A DNA stretch of 64,000 bases from Pilaira anomala (GCA_025716855.1 JAIXMQ010000011.1:248001-312000), one strand, 5' to 3'. Shown: positions 1 through 12,126, counted from the first letter of the stretch. Program-made: numbers and translations. Notes: generated by a model from the sequence alone, not told the origin.

Positions 1-725
1 AACGCATTGACTCCCTTTTAAAAAAAAAATATATACATTACTATTCGACCGCGCTTTCCCTAAAAAAAAAAAAAAGAATTTCGATTTTTGTATACCTTTT
101 TTGGTGTCTTTCCATCGATCACAAAGTGTTGTAAAGCTGATACAAATCCAGTTCTTCTAAACTCTTGGTGAATGAATTTGGCACGTCTATTATTATTATT
201 ATAATCGTCTTAGTTATTTTTCTTTATATATAAAAATAAATGAAGGGGTGTTGTTGGGGGGTTTCTTTATTTTTTTCTTCTTACGTTTCACTGTCTTCTT
301 CTTGAATAGATACAATCTTGTCACGATATGCTTCTGCTGTATGAATATCGTTAAAACCATAGTCTAAATTAGCCTTTTGAAAAAAGTTGTTAACAAGTGA
401 TTCGTTTCTATTTTTTTTTTTTTTCGGTACCTGTCCTGGTAATAAGGCGTTTTCAGAAATATAGGTTCGTTTATTATATCCTTCATAAGGTAAAATAAGT
501 ATCCAACCAACTGCAACAAAGAATAACAGTATACTTTTTTTTTTACTTTCAAAAGTTAGATTCCATATTTCATCTTTCTAAAAAAAAAGAGCATCCTTTT
601 TTTTACCTAAGTACAGGAACCCATTTCTGTACTGCTCGTAATAACTTTACACGTTTTTCTGGGTTAAAAGGTTTAGAACCTGTGTTTCGTAGTGCCCAAC
701 GGTTTTTCAACTTTTCTAAAAGCAT
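1..725 (-). CDS. GAA1: GPI transamidase subunit Gaa1, N-terminal part (runs off the window)
   Basis: Gaa1/GPAA1 is an ER-membrane subunit of the GPI transamidase, which attaches GPI anchors to proteins. The start codon is at 725-723. Exon 1 (615-725, 37 codons) begins MLLEKLKNRW. Exon 2 holds a hydrophobic segment (FFVAVGWILILPYEG) followed directly by RTYISENALLPGQV, the Gaa1 signature after its first membrane span. A third exon (about 100-190) reads RAKFIHQEFRRTGFVSALQH, matching the start of the luminal domain. Introns open with GTACTTAG, GTAAGAAG and GTATACAA. The gene continues beyond base 1, so only about 150 of the expected roughly 600 residues are seen. The exon after position 60 is not resolved. 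Confidence 0.78.
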
Positions 726-1221
726 TCAAACTGTTTAAAAAAAATAAAAAAAAAAAAAAAAAAAGGGGGATGAATTTGTGTTGTCTTATTATGTATGTGT
801 GTGTTACAGAAAGTGAATTTTGAGACTGTTTTCGCATTGTATTAGTTTTCAATTGGTAAACGAAAGCAGGTTTTTTGGTCTTTTGAAGGAATCCTATTCA
901 ACTTCTTGTCTGCTGGATGATTAAACATCCATCTGGTTTAGAAGGACTCTCCTACGTAAACTTGCACTCGCAATTATACCAATCAGCGAAACACGCTTGA
1001 AAAGTGAGGTAATTCATCGAGCTTATTATTACAAGTTTGTGATTTAATCGCGTGTAGAAAAGCAGTTAACAATGCATATTGGATTTCCACCACTCACATA
1101 ACAAACCATTCCCTATTATAATCACTTGAATTAAATTTTTAATATTGAATTATATATATATAAAAGAAAAAAAAGATGTGAATTTATTTATAATAATCAA
1201 TTTTTTTTTTTTTTTTAAATT
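726..1221. other. Spacer between USP7 3' end and GAA1 5' end
   Basis: This stretch should hold the USP7 3' UTR and the GAA1 promoter, since both genes lie on minus. There is a long A run just upstream of the GAA1 start and a T run at 1201-1216 just past the USP7 stop. No convincing reading frame or RNA gene is seen. Confidence 0.6.
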
Positions 1222-4200
1222 TTAACCTCTGATAAAGATACCCTTTTCAAAAACGCTACTAAAGCGACTTTTTGAGGACTTATCGATGTGATCTAATCCA
1301 AGGGCATCTTCTTCTTGTAGACGAGCGGCTCTCAACTCGAAATTTGATGGATCAAATACAGTGACTTGAGGTTGTGGAGCGTTCAAGTTTTTGAGAAGAG
1401 TGAATTTCACTTTTTTCCAATCCATATCACCTAAGCCAGTTCTCTTTTGTAATCTCTTTTTTGTTTCTTCAAATGGTTCACCCTAGAATGACAATCATTT
1501 AGTATAGGGCATATTTTTATTTTGTAAATATATGTAATTTTTTTTTTTTTTTTTTTACCTTGATAGCGACAAATCTGAAAGGAATACTATGAAATTCAGT
1601 AGGTTCGTTATGATAATGAACGACTTGAATTAAACGATCATTATCTTGATCCATTTCTAATTCATCTTTGGGAATAGGCTATATATATATAAAAAAAAAG
1701 AATGAGTAAACTTTGTAAATATATATATACTTATAGATATATACCTCTGCATAGACAATCGAATTCTTTTCAGAAGCTACATTATCCACAGTTTGATCAA
1801 GTGAGAACTCCTTTGTCACTTTACCATCTAAAGCCTCATACAATCGAATCTTAGAAGGATCTTTGACATCCATCTTTCCTTTCGCGATGACTTGATCCAA
1901 CAACTGACGCACCGACCCAGCTCTTGAGACAAGCGCAGTGACTTTAGTTTCTTTACGTAAAGTAGGACCCAAGATATGAACATCAATCGATCGCTTTGAT
2001 TCCAAATCGGCCAAGTCGACATCCAAGACTTCATAATACATGATGGGTGTATTGACATTTTCAAAGCTGACGAATTGAGCGTATTCATTGGGCTTAGGTA
2101 AATTTGGAATCATTTCTTCTAAGCGAGTTGTGGGCTTATAATGAGGGATTTCACGAGGTTGGTTTGTGATGGGGTGAGATGACATGAGACGAAGTTTACC
2201 TGCTTCTACGTTTAATTCAGTTGCGAGTTTTTTGGTGATGGTATGGTACGTTGAGGTTCTATCGAGGATGAGCTTGAGGTCTTGTTTTGTATTGGTTTTG
2301 GAGGAAAGTGTGGGGTGGAATAAAATACAGGTTTGGTTATATAATGAAGTATAAAAGTCGGGTACAGATGTTATTTTTCCAGATTTCATGTATTCGTCGA
2401 TTCTATAAAAGTGTGTGTGTGTATAAGAAAGAGATAGATAGATAAAATAGAAATTCATAAATAAAAAAAAACTTACTCTTTTGAAGAAAGGGTTTGTTGG
2501 AAACAAACAATATCACCATGTTGGATTTCAGCTCTACGGAAAGTGATGTCGCTCTTTAATTGATCAATACCGGTTGGTTTTACTTCTTCAAAGAGTTGAA
2601 TTGAGGTGCTCTTGGTTAATCCAGCTCTTTCTGCTAAGGTAGATAAGATACTTCCAACTTTATCGTTAAGAGAAACAAACATATGACCAAGACCTCTGTA
2701 AAAAAAAATGATTTATAATGAATATCGAAACCTCCCTTTTTTTTTTTTTGGTGATTTTTTTTTTTTTACCTTAATTTTTGTTGACGGACGTCAAAGTACT
2801 TTATAAAGATGAGCATTTGATCGTTTTTAAGTACAGGTAATGGTTTATCCTTTTCAGCAATTTCTAAATATAATTTAGTAAATCCATTACTTTGTGTACT
2901 AACACACGTTGTTTCTCTCATTCTTTCAACAGCTACACACACACAAAAAAAAAAAGGGGAGAGGAGAGTTAAAAAATACATGTATAAAAAGAAAAAAAAA
3001 AAAAAAGTATCTTACTTAATCTTTCATCAGCAGAAGTTAATGGTTGATCTACACGAACAGTCTTGTTTTGACGGTAAAGAATACTCCATAATCTAAATCT
3101 GTCTGATTCAAGTTTATAGTGATCGATTAATTGTTGTTTAAATGTACTGACTTTCTCTGTCTTTAAGGCTTTGAAGATGTCCACACCAGGTGATGCTTCT
3201 AAATATCTGTCATCAAATACAGCTAAATTAAATCCTTGATAATCCTTGAATGAATCATCTGTCACAACCTAAAAAAAAAAAAAAAAATGGATCAGTCATC
3301 TTGGTACTTATATAAAAGGTAAAAAAAAAACACACAGACTACTTACAGCAACTTTCACATTCAATTGCATGTCTAAGCGATCTTTTTTACGTTTTTCAAG
3401 TGTTGCTTTTTCATCATCTAATCGACGTTCTACAATTTAAAAAAAAAGGGAGGCGTATGAATTACATCACCATGTCATAAACTAAAAAAAAAAAAAAAAA
3501 AAAAAAAAAAACTTACTTAAATGTTGAGGAATATCGGATTCTTGTACAGGAGCCAAGATATCATCTAATTTATTCTTTCGAATATAGACCAACATGTAAG
3601 CATTTGTGAATCGTTTCATCATACGAACACTATTGACTCTATTATTGGTACCGTTCAAGAAAGTAGCAGCGACGGTAGGATCTTTACCGTTACGATGCGG
3701 TTCATCACCGTAATTCTCTTCGAATACTTCTTTTTTGGAAACGGGTGTGACACGATCGTCATCGAAACGGAACCATTTGTCGTTTGCTTCGGGTCGAATT
3801 AAAGCGAAATAATGACCGCCTGTGATATCACCACTATGAACTAGAACACTGTACATACAGAAAAAAAAAATGGGGAGGAGGAGGAAGGGGGTGGGGGTTG
3901 GGGTTTAAGTTGTCTGGTTTTATAAAAAAAAAAAAAAAAAAAAAAAGTAAATATATATATATATATTCTTACCCGTGAAGTTCATAATCGTATGGACCAT
4001 CTTTATCTGCATTAGAACAATACTTATCCAAGTTGATTTCAGCAGGAAATTCATGTCTATCGTTAATCTTTTTTTTTTTTTTTTTAAAAAAAAAAAGGAG
4101 GGGGAGGTTTAGAAGAATTGAAAGAAATATTAAAAGAAGAAGTATCATTATTACCTTGACCATTGTATCTCTCATGAAATCATATTCGAAACGTTTCAAT

Positions 4201-5662
4201 TGTAAATGCAAGACGGGAGGAAAGCTTTCAAAGATGACGCCCTTTTTAGCATCTTGCAGGCCATGACCTTCAGCCATATACTTATTATCACCTTCCAAAG
4301 TTTCGACGGTAATATAATCATCAAAAGAATCGATTAAATTTCTACAACCCTTGACATTCAGCTGAATATCATAATAATCCTCCACTCTCGAAGATTCAAA
4401 ATCGACATTAATACATTTAATATAACTCTTCATCTTTCCTTCAAATAATTTCGAGATAGCGCCATCAGCGGGAGTTCCTTTCATCTTTTCCTCTAGATTA
4501 TCTTGCAAGACACGATTGAATTCCTGTACATCATGTTGCATGAAGGCGTCCAGGGTGTTCCAGCCAAACGAGTGAGTGAGTTCGGTGGTACCGATGGGAG
4601 CGGAAGAGTACTGAAGATGATAAAAGCAACGTTGTAAGGCCAAGGCAACACTCTTGGTCGGTTCATCGCCTTCGGTCGGTATTTCATAAACGGCCTTTCT
4701 GAACTTGTTTGTACAGTAAAGAGATTGTAATAAGGAGTTCATGTAACATGTTGCGCCTTGGTTTTTGATACCGACGTATCCAGTTTCTTTACGTGAGTCG
4801 TAGTTTGTAAAGTTGTGCCATAAGACACCGGTTTCGTCTTTGACCGTACGGATAAAGACTGAAATCACGGTTTGGTTATTGACGAGGAAAGGTCCTTTTT
4901 CTGTTGCGGACATTTGAGCTAAATCGTCTAGATCATAAAAACGCGTAAATCCCCAATCAATCTCATCAGATGAAAAACGATGGTTTGCACCTTTATATAT
5001 ATATATAAAAGTTAGCGTTTTTTTTCTTTCTTTGTTCTTGTTTTTGATAATAGTAAAAAAAATAAAGGAAAACACTTACTGTTGGAATAGTAACTTGTGG
5101 GATCTTCGGGATTGGAAATGACGAGAGCAAACTGTGCACAAATATGCCATCCGTCTGGTAAGTTGTTTTCTTTTGGATTGGCAATTTCGAGATAAACCGA
5201 AGTGGATTTCTTTTGGTTATTTCCTTTTGGAAATAATAAGATACGCCTATTTGTGTGTGTGTGTGTGTGTGTGTTAAGTAAATTTTTTGTTTGAATGTAT
5301 ATTATATAAATATTTTTTTTTTTTTTTTTTTTTTTTTACCAAGGGAAACCATTGACATGAAAAACAGGAGAGTGTGTCTTTGTTTCTAAGGCTTTCCAGT
5401 CTTGAATATACCAGTGAAAGGAACCAACATTTTCAGTTTCTAGTTCAGTATTTTCTGGTAAGATTGCTTTGAACATGGCATCCTCTAAATTTTTATGTGT
5501 TAGTGAGTATTTGAGAGAAAGAAAAAAATGTGTATGTTTCTTACGGTCGTTGATATTGGGTTTATCAATAGTTAAAGTAGCCAAGCTGGCTTCCATCTCG
5601 GGTGAAGGTTCATTAAGCGTCAAGTCTGAATCGACTTCTGCTGTATTTTTAGTTACAACCAT
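1222..5662 (-). CDS. UBP15: Ubiquitin carboxyl-terminal hydrolase, USP7/Ubp15 family
   Basis: This is a cysteine protease that removes ubiquitin from substrates; the family acts in nucleus and cytosol. About 1,080 residues in roughly a dozen exons, start at 5662, stop at 1224-1222. After an acidic N-terminus comes a MATH/TRAF-like domain (GSFHWYIQDWKAL through IDWGFTRFYDLDDL). The catalytic USP domain follows, with the Cys box GYVGIKNQGATCYMNSLLQS and the His box SGDITGGHYFALIRPE. The C-terminal third has the ubiquitin-like modules typical of USP7 (region with LGHMFVSLNDKVGS, QLLDQVIAKGKMD) and ends FEKGIFIRG. This order (MATH, USP, ubiquitin-like repeats) separates USP7/Ubp15 from other USPs. 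All catalytic boxes look intact. Introns are short and carry A or T runs; the start follows a 41-nt T run on the coding strand. Confidence 0.95.
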
Positions 5663-5688
5663 TATATATAAAAAAAAAACGTAATAAG

Positions 5689-5693
<5 letters not shown>

Positions 5694-5734
<41 letters not shown>
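5694..5734. repeat. Poly(dA:dT) tract of 41 bp in the USP7 leader/promoter
   Basis: An uninterrupted A run on plus (T run on the USP7 coding strand), ending 32 bp upstream of the USP7 start. Long dA:dT tracts of this kind repel nucleosomes in fungal promoters; that role here is inference. Confidence 0.6.
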
Positions 5735-5737
<3 letters not shown>

Positions 5738-6542
5738 TTTAGGCACGGAGTATCAATATATTATGAATTTGAAAAAATAATGCAAAAAAAAAAAAAAAAA
5801 ATGAGAGAGACGTGTGGAGAAGTGATTGTAGCTCTTTTTTGACTCGTTCGCTTTCAGTTTCTTTTTTTTTTAGCTCATCTTTAACACAACTGTGATGATA
5901 CAATTTTTTTTTTTAATAGCAGCGTGAAACATAAAAAGAGTGTTCTTTATTTTTTGACAGCTTTATATAGATATATAGTATATGCGTTCCAATGCAAAGG
6001 AATTCTATTTGGAATGTTTTATATATTTAAACATATTTGAGAGAGAGAGAGAAGAGGAGAGAGAGGTTTTCTAGTTAAAATACAATGCATTAGTTTTCAA
6101 TATATGCCCTGAATTTTTGATACATTTGCTGTCAAGACAAAACGGGTCTTTATTTTTTTTTTTTTTTTTTCTGTTACGATAGAAACAAATGTTTACAAAA
6201 TAAATCGAGAGCCTAACTTTTTTGTTTCATGAATTTTTTTTTTTTTTTTATGGTTCCATCATCATTTTTAAGGGGAGGGGGGAGTGAAAATGTTTCGATC
6301 TTTATACCGTTTCAAGTGTTTGAACTCATTACTGTTTATTATGATTGAAGAACAGTTTTTCCTTTTAAAGAAGAAGAGGAAAGGCCATGAAACAAAAAGG
6401 GGGGGGGTTTTTTTTTTTTTGCTCTCTGTATAATATAATATATATTAACATTTTAATAAATAAAATAAAATTGGAAAAGTCACTTCCTTTTGTTTATGAG
6501 GCCTTTTTTTGGTAGATCCGACTTTTTAAGTGTACCTTTTGT
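5735..6542. other. Spacer between USP7 and the LINE
   Basis: AT-rich DNA with many T runs, a GA-rich stretch near 6040-6065 and a G9-T12 block near 6402-6420. It holds the USP7 promoter. No gene is supported. Confidence 0.5.
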
Positions 6543-6555
6543 AAACAACAACAAC
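6543..6555 (+). repeat. Candidate 5' target-site duplication of the LINE
   Basis: AAACAACAACAAC immediately upstream of the ORF1 CATGG. The same 13 bp recurs at 12127-12139 after the A tail. It is low complexity, and its A residues merge with the tail, so the exact length is uncertain. Confidence 0.55.
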
Positions 6556-6556
6556 C

Positions 6557-7966
6557 ATGGTTCTTTCACGTAAAAATCAGTTTAATAACCTTTCGAACTC
6601 AGCTACTGCTGACAAGACAGGTCAACGTCCCTCCTCCACCCCATTCCAATGGTCAAAAGTGGTCTCAGGCCAGACAAGAACTACCAGGTCTTTTACACCT
6701 ACTGTAGTTCAGACTTCTGTTCCGGCTGAAGTTTCAACTGACCCTGACAATGAACACATGTCGGAACCAAGTGAGATGGTAACTCGACAACTTGTACGTC
6801 CATTTTTAAAGGGCATTGAGAACAACAGTGTTCTGATCGACATCACCGATATTGCAAATATTGATTCCTTGTGTGCTGAATTGAGAGAGTTTAATAAAGA
6901 CTCCCTAGCCAATACAGGATACGAAGATTATTTAGGTCATTTACCTCAGCGACGTAAATACCTTAATCGAACCTTCTTAGAGACCATGTGGTTAACTGGT
7001 AGTCCTGGACACCTAGCTATCACTACTGAAGGTCTAACACTGTCTGATAAAAAAACGTATATCAAAGGTTTTTCGAGTTTCCTTGGGGACTCACATATCA
7101 CGCGTCTCAGTTTAGAACGCTTACCTTTTCTCCCGACGAAATTATTGGAACAAGATATGCAAGCGCGATTGGCTGCATTTGGAAAAGTCTTGGATCTTGG
7201 TATTACCCTTTACCGTGGGGATTATATGGGCCAAGGATATGCTACGTTGGATACTACTCCTACGAAGGACCAATTGGTTCCTTTTGAAAAACTTACCCGT
7301 GTCATTGACTGGACCACTGATGATGGTGACGTCCGTCACGTACTTTTGCAATGGGAAGATATGCCAGATTTTTGTCGGATTTGCCAAAAATATGGTCACT
7401 GTCGGGCTGACTGTCCTGATTACCAAAAATATTTGAAGTGTCACAACTGCAACAAAACCGGGCATATTATGCGTAACTGTCCTAGACACAACTCTCCTAA
7501 GTCCGATTTAGCTCCCTCAAAAAAAAAAAAGAGTGTAGCAACTGACATTAGTCCCAAGCCTCGTAAAACAGCCAATATTATGAAGCAGGAAAATGTCGAT
7601 AAGCAATTAACTAAGGATAATATTAACTTGTTAACGAATACTCCTGAGCCAGTGGTCAATTCCGAGTCTGAGCCACAATTACTAATCGATACCAATATGC
7701 AAGAGGCAGGCGCAGAGGAACCTGAGCCAATGAAGTTGACGGTTGATCTGACTTCACCCATAACAAAGGAACTCATCACTCAAATGCGTTCACCTACTCC
7801 TGAACGACTTCCTACTACAACCTCTAAAATTAGTAAAACCAAAGATGACAGCGACGTCAGCTACAATCGTCGCAATTCAGTAAATAATAAGCCTTCAAAA
7901 TATTCTAGTGCAGCACAGTCTCCTGCGGCGGTCTTACCTGATAGACCCATAGGTGGATCCCAGTAG
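6557..7966 (+). CDS. LINE ORF1 protein (zinc-knuckle RNA-binding protein)
   Basis: 469 residues. ORF1 proteins coat the element RNA and help form the retrotransposition particle. The middle (about residues 75-260) resembles an RRM-like nucleic-acid-binding fold followed by a linker, as in many LINE ORF1 or gag-like proteins. Two CCHC knuckles follow: CRICQKYGHCRADC and CHNCNKTGHIMRNC, both CX2CX4HX4C. The C-terminal 150 residues are Ser/Thr/Pro/Lys-rich and look disordered, with a KKKK basic patch after the knuckles. The start codon sits in a good context (CAACAACAACCATGG). The stop TAG is 34 nt before ORF2. Confidence 0.9.
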   Translation: MVLSRKNQFNNLSNSATADKTGQRPSSTPFQWSKVVSGQTRTTRSFTPTVVQTSVPAEVSTDPDNEHMSEPSEMVTRQLVRPFLKGIENNSVLIDITDIANIDSLCAELREFNKDSLANTGYEDYLGHLPQRRKYLNRTFLETMWLTGSPGHLAITTEGLTLSDKKTYIKGFSSFLGDSHITRLSLERLPFLPTKLLEQDMQARLAAFGKVLDLGITLYRGDYMGQGYATLDTTPTKDQLVPFEKLTRVIDWTTDDGDVRHVLLQWEDMPDFCRICQKYGHCRADCPDYQKYLKCHNCNKTGHIMRNCPRHNSPKSDLAPSKKKKSVATDISPKPRKTANIMKQENVDKQLTKDNINLLTNTPEPVVNSESEPQLLIDTNMQEAGAEEPEPMKLTVDLTSPITKELITQMRSPTPERLPTTTSKISKTKDDSDVSYNRRNSVNNKPSKYSSAAQSPAAVLPDRPIGGSQ

Positions 7967-8000
7967 GGTTTCCGCTTGCTCACTCATTTTATAAACTTTT

Positions 8001-11000
8001 ATGAATAATAACACTCATAGATTAAAAATAGCCACACTCAACTGTCGTGGACTCAAAAAACTCAATAACCCAAAAAAAAGACAACAATTTATTCGATTTC
8101 TTCGTTATGATGGATATGATATCTTGGTTCTCCAAGAAACCCATGCCAATGACGAATCAACAATTCAACAATTCAACATGCAATTCCAGTCAACTTCCAG
8201 TATCTGGACCTCTCAAACTGGAATTATTTCTCTCAAATCTAAATTTATAGTTCGCCATATCGACTCAGGTATTGACGATGGACGCTTTATTTTAGCCGAT
8301 ATTATTTTAAATAACTCCAACCACGAACAAACAATCGCTACTATTCTCAACATATATGGTAGAGTGGGGTCAGACCCTTACAAACGTGAATTCTTTTCTG
8401 CCCTTCTCAACTATCCTAATATCGCTACAGCTATCACTCAACCAAACAAGAACGTTTTTATTTTAGGGGACTTCAACTACAAATCCGATCACTATCGCCC
8501 TGATGGATCATTACCTGGAGCACCTTTGGAATGGACCAATTTATTAAACTTACATTTTATCGATTGTTTTGCGGATGAAAAACAAATTACTTGGAAAAGT
8601 GGTAACTCTTCCTCTATTATTGATTATATTTTTTGTCGCTCTCATATTCAACCTTTAGTGCACAATAAGGCACAAAAATTCATTTCTAACTCATGGACTG
8701 ATCATGCGCTATTATCGGTGGAATTTATTTACCAAAGTGAATTGGAGAAAGGACCTGGTGCTTGGAAAGGAAATCCCTTCTTAGCTCACAACCTATCCTT
8801 CAAATTAGCTTTAAATGTATACCTACAAACTTGTGTTTCAGAAATAGAAATTATGTCTACTTTCTCCAGCTCTCAACAAATATGGGATTGGATCAAGCAA
8901 GCTGTCAAATCTTTCGTTCGTGATTTTCAACTAGAAGATCTGAATTGGCGGAAAAAACAACTTGTAAAACTACAAAGGAAACGCAATAAATTTTTACGAC
9001 AACAGAAAAATCGAGGCTTTTGCTATACGATTTTGGAACGAACTGAACAACAGATTAGCTCTTTACAAGAAGAACTCGCTGAAATTGAGATTCTCAAGGC
9101 GGGAAAATTTTGGCGCGAGCACGGTGAACGTTCTGCTGGCCTACTGAAAAGGACAACCATGGTACGAGAGCAACAGCGGCAAATACGAGAATTGGTTGAT
9201 CCAATTGATAACTGTGTACACACAGATCGTCTACAACTTAAACGTATAGTTCAGTCTTTCTATTCTACTTTGTACTCTCCATCTCCTGTTGAGGATGAAG
9301 TAGTTCAAAAACTGCTTGACAATATTCCTGCTCATACTAGAATCTCTACTGAAGTCGGGGACACTCTCCTGAATCCAATTGAACTACAAGACATTATTAT
9401 GGAAAGTAAACGCTCACCAAAAAAAAGCAGCCCTGGTTCTGATGGGCTACCTTATGAAATTTTACACTTGATCATGTTGTTCGTTCCATTTCAACCGGTC
9501 ATTCTTAAAGTTTACAATGATGCTCTTGAAAAAAGTGTGTTTCCCAAATCTTGGAATGACTCCATCATGAGTCTGTTACCGAAAAAAGGAAACCTCTCCA
9601 ACCTGAAAAATTATCGTCCTATCTCACTTGCTAACACGGACTACAAAATATTTACTCGGATTCTGAACACAAGAATTATGCCTATTGCAGATGATCTTAT
9701 CAATAATCAACAACTTGGTTTTCTACCTGGTCGATACATTGCTGAAAATGGATTATCTTGTCAAATTATAATGGAGGATGCTTTTCGAAAAAAACAATTA
9801 AAAAAGAAGCACAATATCGTACCGATCGATAACCACGATATAGGACTTTTATTAGATCAAGAAAAAGCGTATGACCGAGTGAATTTAGATTACCTCTCTG
9901 CTGTTTTGCTACGCTTTGGCTTTCCTCAACCTTTGGTTACTTGTATTAACAATCTGATGGGTCAAAACCGTATTCAAATCAATATCAATGGATTCTTTAC
10001 GGATGATGTTCTTAAATTGCGTGGACTGAAACAGGGTGACCCAATCTCGCCTATATTATATAATCTAGCTTTTGAACCCTTCCTTCGATCAATTCTGAAT
10101 GATTCATTATTTAAGGGTTACAACATGCTACCAGACTCGGCAATTACACGTACGGATTCGCAAGTGGGGATAGCTCCTCCGATCAATGCTATCAATACCA
10201 AGATATTATGCTACGCTGATGATGCTTTAGTCTTACTCCATGATACTGACGATCTAGCAAGATTATCAATTCACATGGACCTATTCTGTCAAGCCTCCAA
10301 TGCAAAATTTAATTTTAATAAAATCGAAGCCTTTACTCTGTCAGGTCACAACTCATGGAACTATTGGCAACAGGCTCTTGAAGCATTACAGATTCACAAG
10401 CTAGTGTCCGCCACGGATCCTGAACCGGTGATATACCTTGGCCTACCAATGATCCAATCGGTTCGACAACGTACTAACTTTGTCCACTCCATGGTTCAAA
10501 AATTAAAAACTGCACTCCAACCTCATCTGTCTAGGTCTCTGTCAGTTGTAGGTAAAGCCACGGTTTTGAATTCGCTCATTTTGTCCAAATGTTGGTATAT
10601 CTTTCGCGTTACCCCGTTAACTCAAAAAGATCTCAAGCTTCTTACATCAGTCGGCATTCAATTCTGTAAGGTTCAAACTTTTCCTGCTATAGCTTGGTCT
10701 ATTTGGACTGGTCCTACTCGTCGCGGCGGTCTTGGGGTACTAGATCCTAGGAATCAATATCTTGCTTTGTCACTACGTTGGCTGCTCCCACTTCTTGAAG
10801 ATACTCCTGCTCAGACCTCACTAACACTGATGCTTCAGCTCCATATCAATAATCGTAACTCTTCTCTCTATCATCAAATTCCACTACTGTTCCCTCAAAC
10901 CAGACAAGTCGGTTTCTCAACTGAAAGATTGAACACTATTGACATGTTAAATGCTGCCATTGATTGTATTCCCAGGAACTTCGATGGTATCCACGTCACA

Positions 11001-11906
11001 CCAGCTACTGCTTTATCTCTTCCTCTCACCAGTTTCTTGACACCTAAAAAAAAGATACCGGCCAAAGTGATAAAATTATTAGGGACCCATTTATTTACAT
11101 ACGACCCAAGTCAAAACTACATCTGTTGGCGGACCGTACCTGAATTTGACGTACAATGGGGTACCTCTCCAAGACTAATTTCTACAAGACTTTTGTCTGG
11201 TTCCCTAGTGATGTCTCCTTTCTTCCAGGTTCTCGGCAATCCTACGGTACCTATTCAATTTCCAGACCCTAATATTATTAGCTTTAAACCATTTGTTCAA
11301 GCTCTTAGCCTCTCAGGCATGCCTGTACTATCGCTCCCATCCAAACAAGTCTCAAAACACTTTCGGAAAAATTATTACCAAGTAAACAACACCCTTCCAT
11401 CCATTTTAACACAGATTCGGGCATCCTTCTGGAATACCTTTTGGTCTCTATCTCTTGTAGCTGTTCAACGGAACGTCGTCTTTCGGTTCCTCACAGGGTC
11501 AATCCCTAATAGAGCGTTCTTATTCCGAATCTTTCCTGAAAAATTTACCTCACCTTCATGTACAATATGTGGACTCGAAGTCGAAACCACCAAACACATG
11601 CTCTTTGATTGCCCACCAAAGTCTTTTGTTTGGAAAAACATTATTTTCGAATTTTTATGGCCCACGGTGACTATCCCGGATATTATTACTGCTCTCTCGT
11701 CTATGAACTTTCACGACATTCGTTACGTTCAGAAATCGGGTTCTACAGCTCAAATGGTTGTATATATAACACTTGCCAATATTTGGAAAGGTCATTTCAG
11801 AAGCTCCTTTGACTCTACTCCTTTCCTCGGTCCTATTATTTTTCTTCAAACAAAAAAAGATATTGCTTCTCGGTTGGAAGAAGGGCTTATTCACTCAAGG
11901 CTATAA
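8001..11906 (+). CDS. LINE ORF2 protein: AP-like endonuclease plus reverse transcriptase
   Basis: 1,301 residues with no interruption. The N-terminal exonuclease/endonuclease/phosphatase domain has the expected motifs: LKIATLNCRG (Asn), VLQETHA (Glu), ILGDFN (Asp-x-Asn), SIIDYIFC (Asp) and SWTDHALLSV (Asp-His). The central reverse transcriptase has SPGSDGLPYE, NYRPISLANTDYK, LLLDQEKAYDRVN, GLKQGDPISPILYN and the active-site box CYADDALVLL. A C-terminal zinc-binding segment (CTICGLEVETTKHMLFDC) matches the zf-RVT module. No RNase H domain is evident after the RT. All catalytic motifs look intact, so the copy could be competent; activity is inference. Confidence 0.93.
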   Translation: MNNNTHRLKIATLNCRGLKKLNNPKKRQQFIRFLRYDGYDILVLQETHANDESTIQQFNMQFQSTSSIWTSQTGIISLKSKFIVRHIDSGIDDGRFILADIILNNSNHEQTIATILNIYGRVGSDPYKREFFSALLNYPNIATAITQPNKNVFILGDFNYKSDHYRPDGSLPGAPLEWTNLLNLHFIDCFADEKQITWKSGNSSSIIDYIFCRSHIQPLVHNKAQKFISNSWTDHALLSVEFIYQSELEKGPGAWKGNPFLAHNLSFKLALNVYLQTCVSEIEIMSTFSSSQQIWDWIKQAVKSFVRDFQLEDLNWRKKQLVKLQRKRNKFLRQQKNRGFCYTILERTEQQISSLQEELAEIEILKAGKFWREHGERSAGLLKRTTMVREQQRQIRELVDPIDNCVHTDRLQLKRIVQSFYSTLYSPSPVEDEVVQKLLDNIPAHTRISTEVGDTLLNPIELQDIIMESKRSPKKSSPGSDGLPYEILHLIMLFVPFQPVILKVYNDALEKSVFPKSWNDSIMSLLPKKGNLSNLKNYRPISLANTDYKIFTRILNTRIMPIADDLINNQQLGFLPGRYIAENGLSCQIIMEDAFRKKQLKKKHNIVPIDNHDIGLLLDQEKAYDRVNLDYLSAVLLRFGFPQPLVTCINNLMGQNRIQININGFFTDDVLKLRGLKQGDPISPILYNLAFEPFLRSILNDSLFKGYNMLPDSAITRTDSQVGIAPPINAINTKILCYADDALVLLHDTDDLARLSIHMDLFCQASNAKFNFNKIEAFTLSGHNSWNYWQQALEALQIHKLVSATDPEPVIYLGLPMIQSVRQRTNFVHSMVQKLKTALQPHLSRSLSVVGKATVLNSLILSKCWYIFRVTPLTQKDLKLLTSVGIQFCKVQTFPAIAWSIWTGPTRRGGLGVLDPRNQYLALSLRWLLPLLEDTPAQTSLTLMLQLHINNRNSSLYHQIPLLFPQTRQVGFSTERLNTIDMLNAAIDCIPRNFDGIHVTPATALSLPLTSFLTPKKKIPAKVIKLLGTHLFTYDPSQNYICWRTVPEFDVQWGTSPRLISTRLLSGSLVMSPFFQVLGNPTVPIQFPDPNIISFKPFVQALSLSGMPVLSLPSKQVSKHFRKNYYQVNNTLPSILTQIRASFWNTFWSLSLVAVQRNVVFRFLTGSIPNRAFLFRIFPEKFTSPSCTICGLEVETTKHMLFDCPPKSFVWKNIIFEFLWPTVTIPDIITALSSMNFHDIRYVQKSGSTAQMVVYITLANIWKGHFRSSFDSTPFLGPIIFLQTKKDIASRLEEGLIHSRL

Positions 11907-12126
11907 TACTGTCCTGATTCCTCTCTTCATTTTGATCCTACTCTGACTCTTATTTTTCCCCCTTTTATTTAGTTTTCTTTTTCTTCTCATTCCTAGTTCA
12001 CAAAAAACTTTTTTTTATTTCTTCACAAATTTACTTAATATTTTCAATTTAAATTGCGCCCGCCTCTTGACTAAGCCATCTCTTGGTCTACACGGAGCAA
12101 AAATAAAAACAATTTAAAAAAAAAAA

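Larger units (their letters stand above)
6556..12126 (+). mobile_element. LINE (non-LTR retrotransposon), apparently full length with both ORFs intact
   Basis: A two-ORF element of about 5.6 kb. ORF1 encodes a CCHC zinc-knuckle protein, and ORF2 an endonuclease-reverse transcriptase. The ORFs are in different frames and separated by 34 nt. A pyrimidine-rich 3' UTR runs into an A tail at about 12114-12129. A 13-bp AAACAACAACAAC flanks both ends and is the best target-site duplication. If that is right the element begins at or within one base of the ORF1 ATG. The interior lacks the long homopolymers of the host DNA and has higher GC, as expected of an inserted element. LINEs of this type are abundant in Mucorales, some of them around centromeres (Grem-LINE1); assignment to that family is inference. 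Confidence 0.9.
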